From the NCBI GenBank assembly GCA_023412995.1, contig JAEZQS010000076.1:1-5825 (forward strand): a stretch of DNA of 5,825 nt. The letters are read 5' to 3'. The stretch comes from Pseudomonadota bacterium (lineage in GTDB: Bacteria > Pseudomonadota > Gammaproteobacteria > Xanthomonadales > Rhodanobacteraceae). Within the stretch, counting starts at the first letter, position 1; each line of letters begins with the position of its first letter. A program made the position numbers and the translations under genes. Under the pieces are notes generated by a model that saw nothing but the letters and a program-made list of their open reading frames with translations, was not told the DNA's origin and ran no database searches. Below, piece after piece: positions 5,577 through 5,825 of the stretch.

Positions 5577-5777
5577 TCAGCCACCGCCGATGGCGTGCAC
5601 GATTTCCACCCGGTCGCCGGACGCGAGTTCGCGTGCGGCATGCTGGCTGCGCGGGACGATCTCGTGGTTGATTTCGACCGCGACGCGGCGTTCGCCGTAT
5701 CCGGCGTCGACCAGGAGCTTTGCCACGCTGGTGGCTGCCGCGACCTCGCGGTCGTGGCCGTTGAGGACGATCTTCAT
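5577..5777 (-). CDS. thiS: Thiamine biosynthesis sulfur carrier protein
   Basis: A 66-residue ubiquitin-like (beta-grasp) protein. Its C-terminal Gly-Gly is adenylated by ThiF and converted to a thiocarboxylate that delivers sulfur to ThiG. It begins MKIVLNGHDREV, has a central VAVEINHEIVPRSQH (32-46; the common ThiS 'VAVEVN-E-VPR' core) and GDRVEIVHAIGGG at the end. The length is normal for the family. It is the first gene of a minus-strand unit thiS-thiG-trmB. No Shine-Dalgarno sequence precedes the ATG at 5777. Instead a good -10 box ends six bases before it, which suggests a transcript starting at the ATG itself. ThiF and the sulfur-relay enzymes must be encoded elsewhere. Confidence 0.96.
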   Translation of the reverse strand: MKIVLNGHDREVAAATSVAKLLVDAGYGERRVAVEINHEIVPRSQHAARELASGDRVEIVHAIGGG

Positions 5778-5783
5778 GGCGCC

Positions 5784-5789
5784 ATTGTA
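5784..5789 (-). promoter_or_regulatory. -10 box of thiSG-trmB, consistent with leaderless mRNA
   Basis: TACAAT on the minus strand (5 of 6 match to TATAAT) is separated from the thiS ATG by six bases (GGCGCC, 5783-5778). With standard -10 geometry, transcription would start at 5777, the A of the ATG. The -35 position (about 5812-5807, TTCGGC at 17-bp spacing) matches the consensus poorly. A leaderless message leaves no room for a TPP riboswitch directly before thiS. Confidence 0.5.
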
Positions 5790-5825
5790 GCCGGCGGCGC
5801 CGGTGGGCCGAAGCCGGCCGCATGG

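Noticed and set aside
5497..5823. A minus-strand frame overlapping thiS in another register.
   Set aside because: It is almost entirely Arg-rich and shadows the well-supported thiS gene.
5778..5825. A TPP riboswitch upstream of thiS.
   Set aside because: Only 48 bases are visible, they carry no thi-box-like CTGAGA core, and the -10 box sits directly before the ATG, leaving no leader. A riboswitch further upstream cannot be ruled out but would need a second promoter.
1..5825. Mobile element, phage, CRISPR, toxin-antitoxin or defence genes.
   Set aside because: No transposase, integrase, repeat-spacer array or recognisable defence domain appears on either strand. Every sizeable region is explained by ordinary metabolic, transport or RNA-modification genes.

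Overview
This window looks like chromosomal DNA from a high-GC gammaproteobacterium of the Xanthomonadaceae/Lysobacteraceae type (Lysobacter, Luteimonas, Xanthomonas and relatives). The reasons are the very high GC at third codon positions, the ThiS-ThiG-TrmB gene order, and an intergenic repeat at the left end that I associate with this family. The genus assignment is inference, since no rRNA or species marker is present.

Layout, left to right. Bases 1-139 hold a non-coding repeat made of two adjacent hairpins, and then a third hairpin that overlaps the end of the first gene. On the minus strand at 140-1051 is a ten-helix EamA/DMT exporter closely resembling E. coli YedA. Upstream of it on the same strand (1163-1459) is a small, unrecognised membrane protein. 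Divergent from that, on the plus strand at 1552-1908, is a stand-alone Rieske [2Fe-2S] protein. A GC-rich hairpin separates it from a convergent minus-strand gene (1981-3831), an SLC13/DASS-type permease with two RCK_C/TrkA-C domains between its membrane halves. After a 159-bp GC-rich spacer comes a minus-strand unit, thiS-thiG-trmB (5777 down to 3991). ThiS and ThiG are the sulfur carrier and the thiazole synthase of thiamine biosynthesis. TrmB is the tRNA m7G46 methyltransferase, and its start codon overlaps the thiG stop by one base.

How the genes work together. Only thiS and thiG have a direct functional link: ThiS thiocarboxylate donates sulfur to ThiG to form the thiazole phosphate. Their partners (ThiF, ThiO or ThiH, sulfur-relay enzymes, ThiE) are not in the window. 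TrmB probably shares their transcript for historical or expression reasons. The transporter, the Rieske protein, the small membrane protein and the exporter look like single housekeeping or accessory genes.

No phage, CRISPR array, insertion sequence, tRNA or rRNA was seen, and nothing amounts to a clear new system. The points most worth a second look are the apparently leaderless thiS start, the double-hairpin repeat, the unknown small membrane protein facing the Rieske gene, and the altered SNT motifs of the SLC13 protein.
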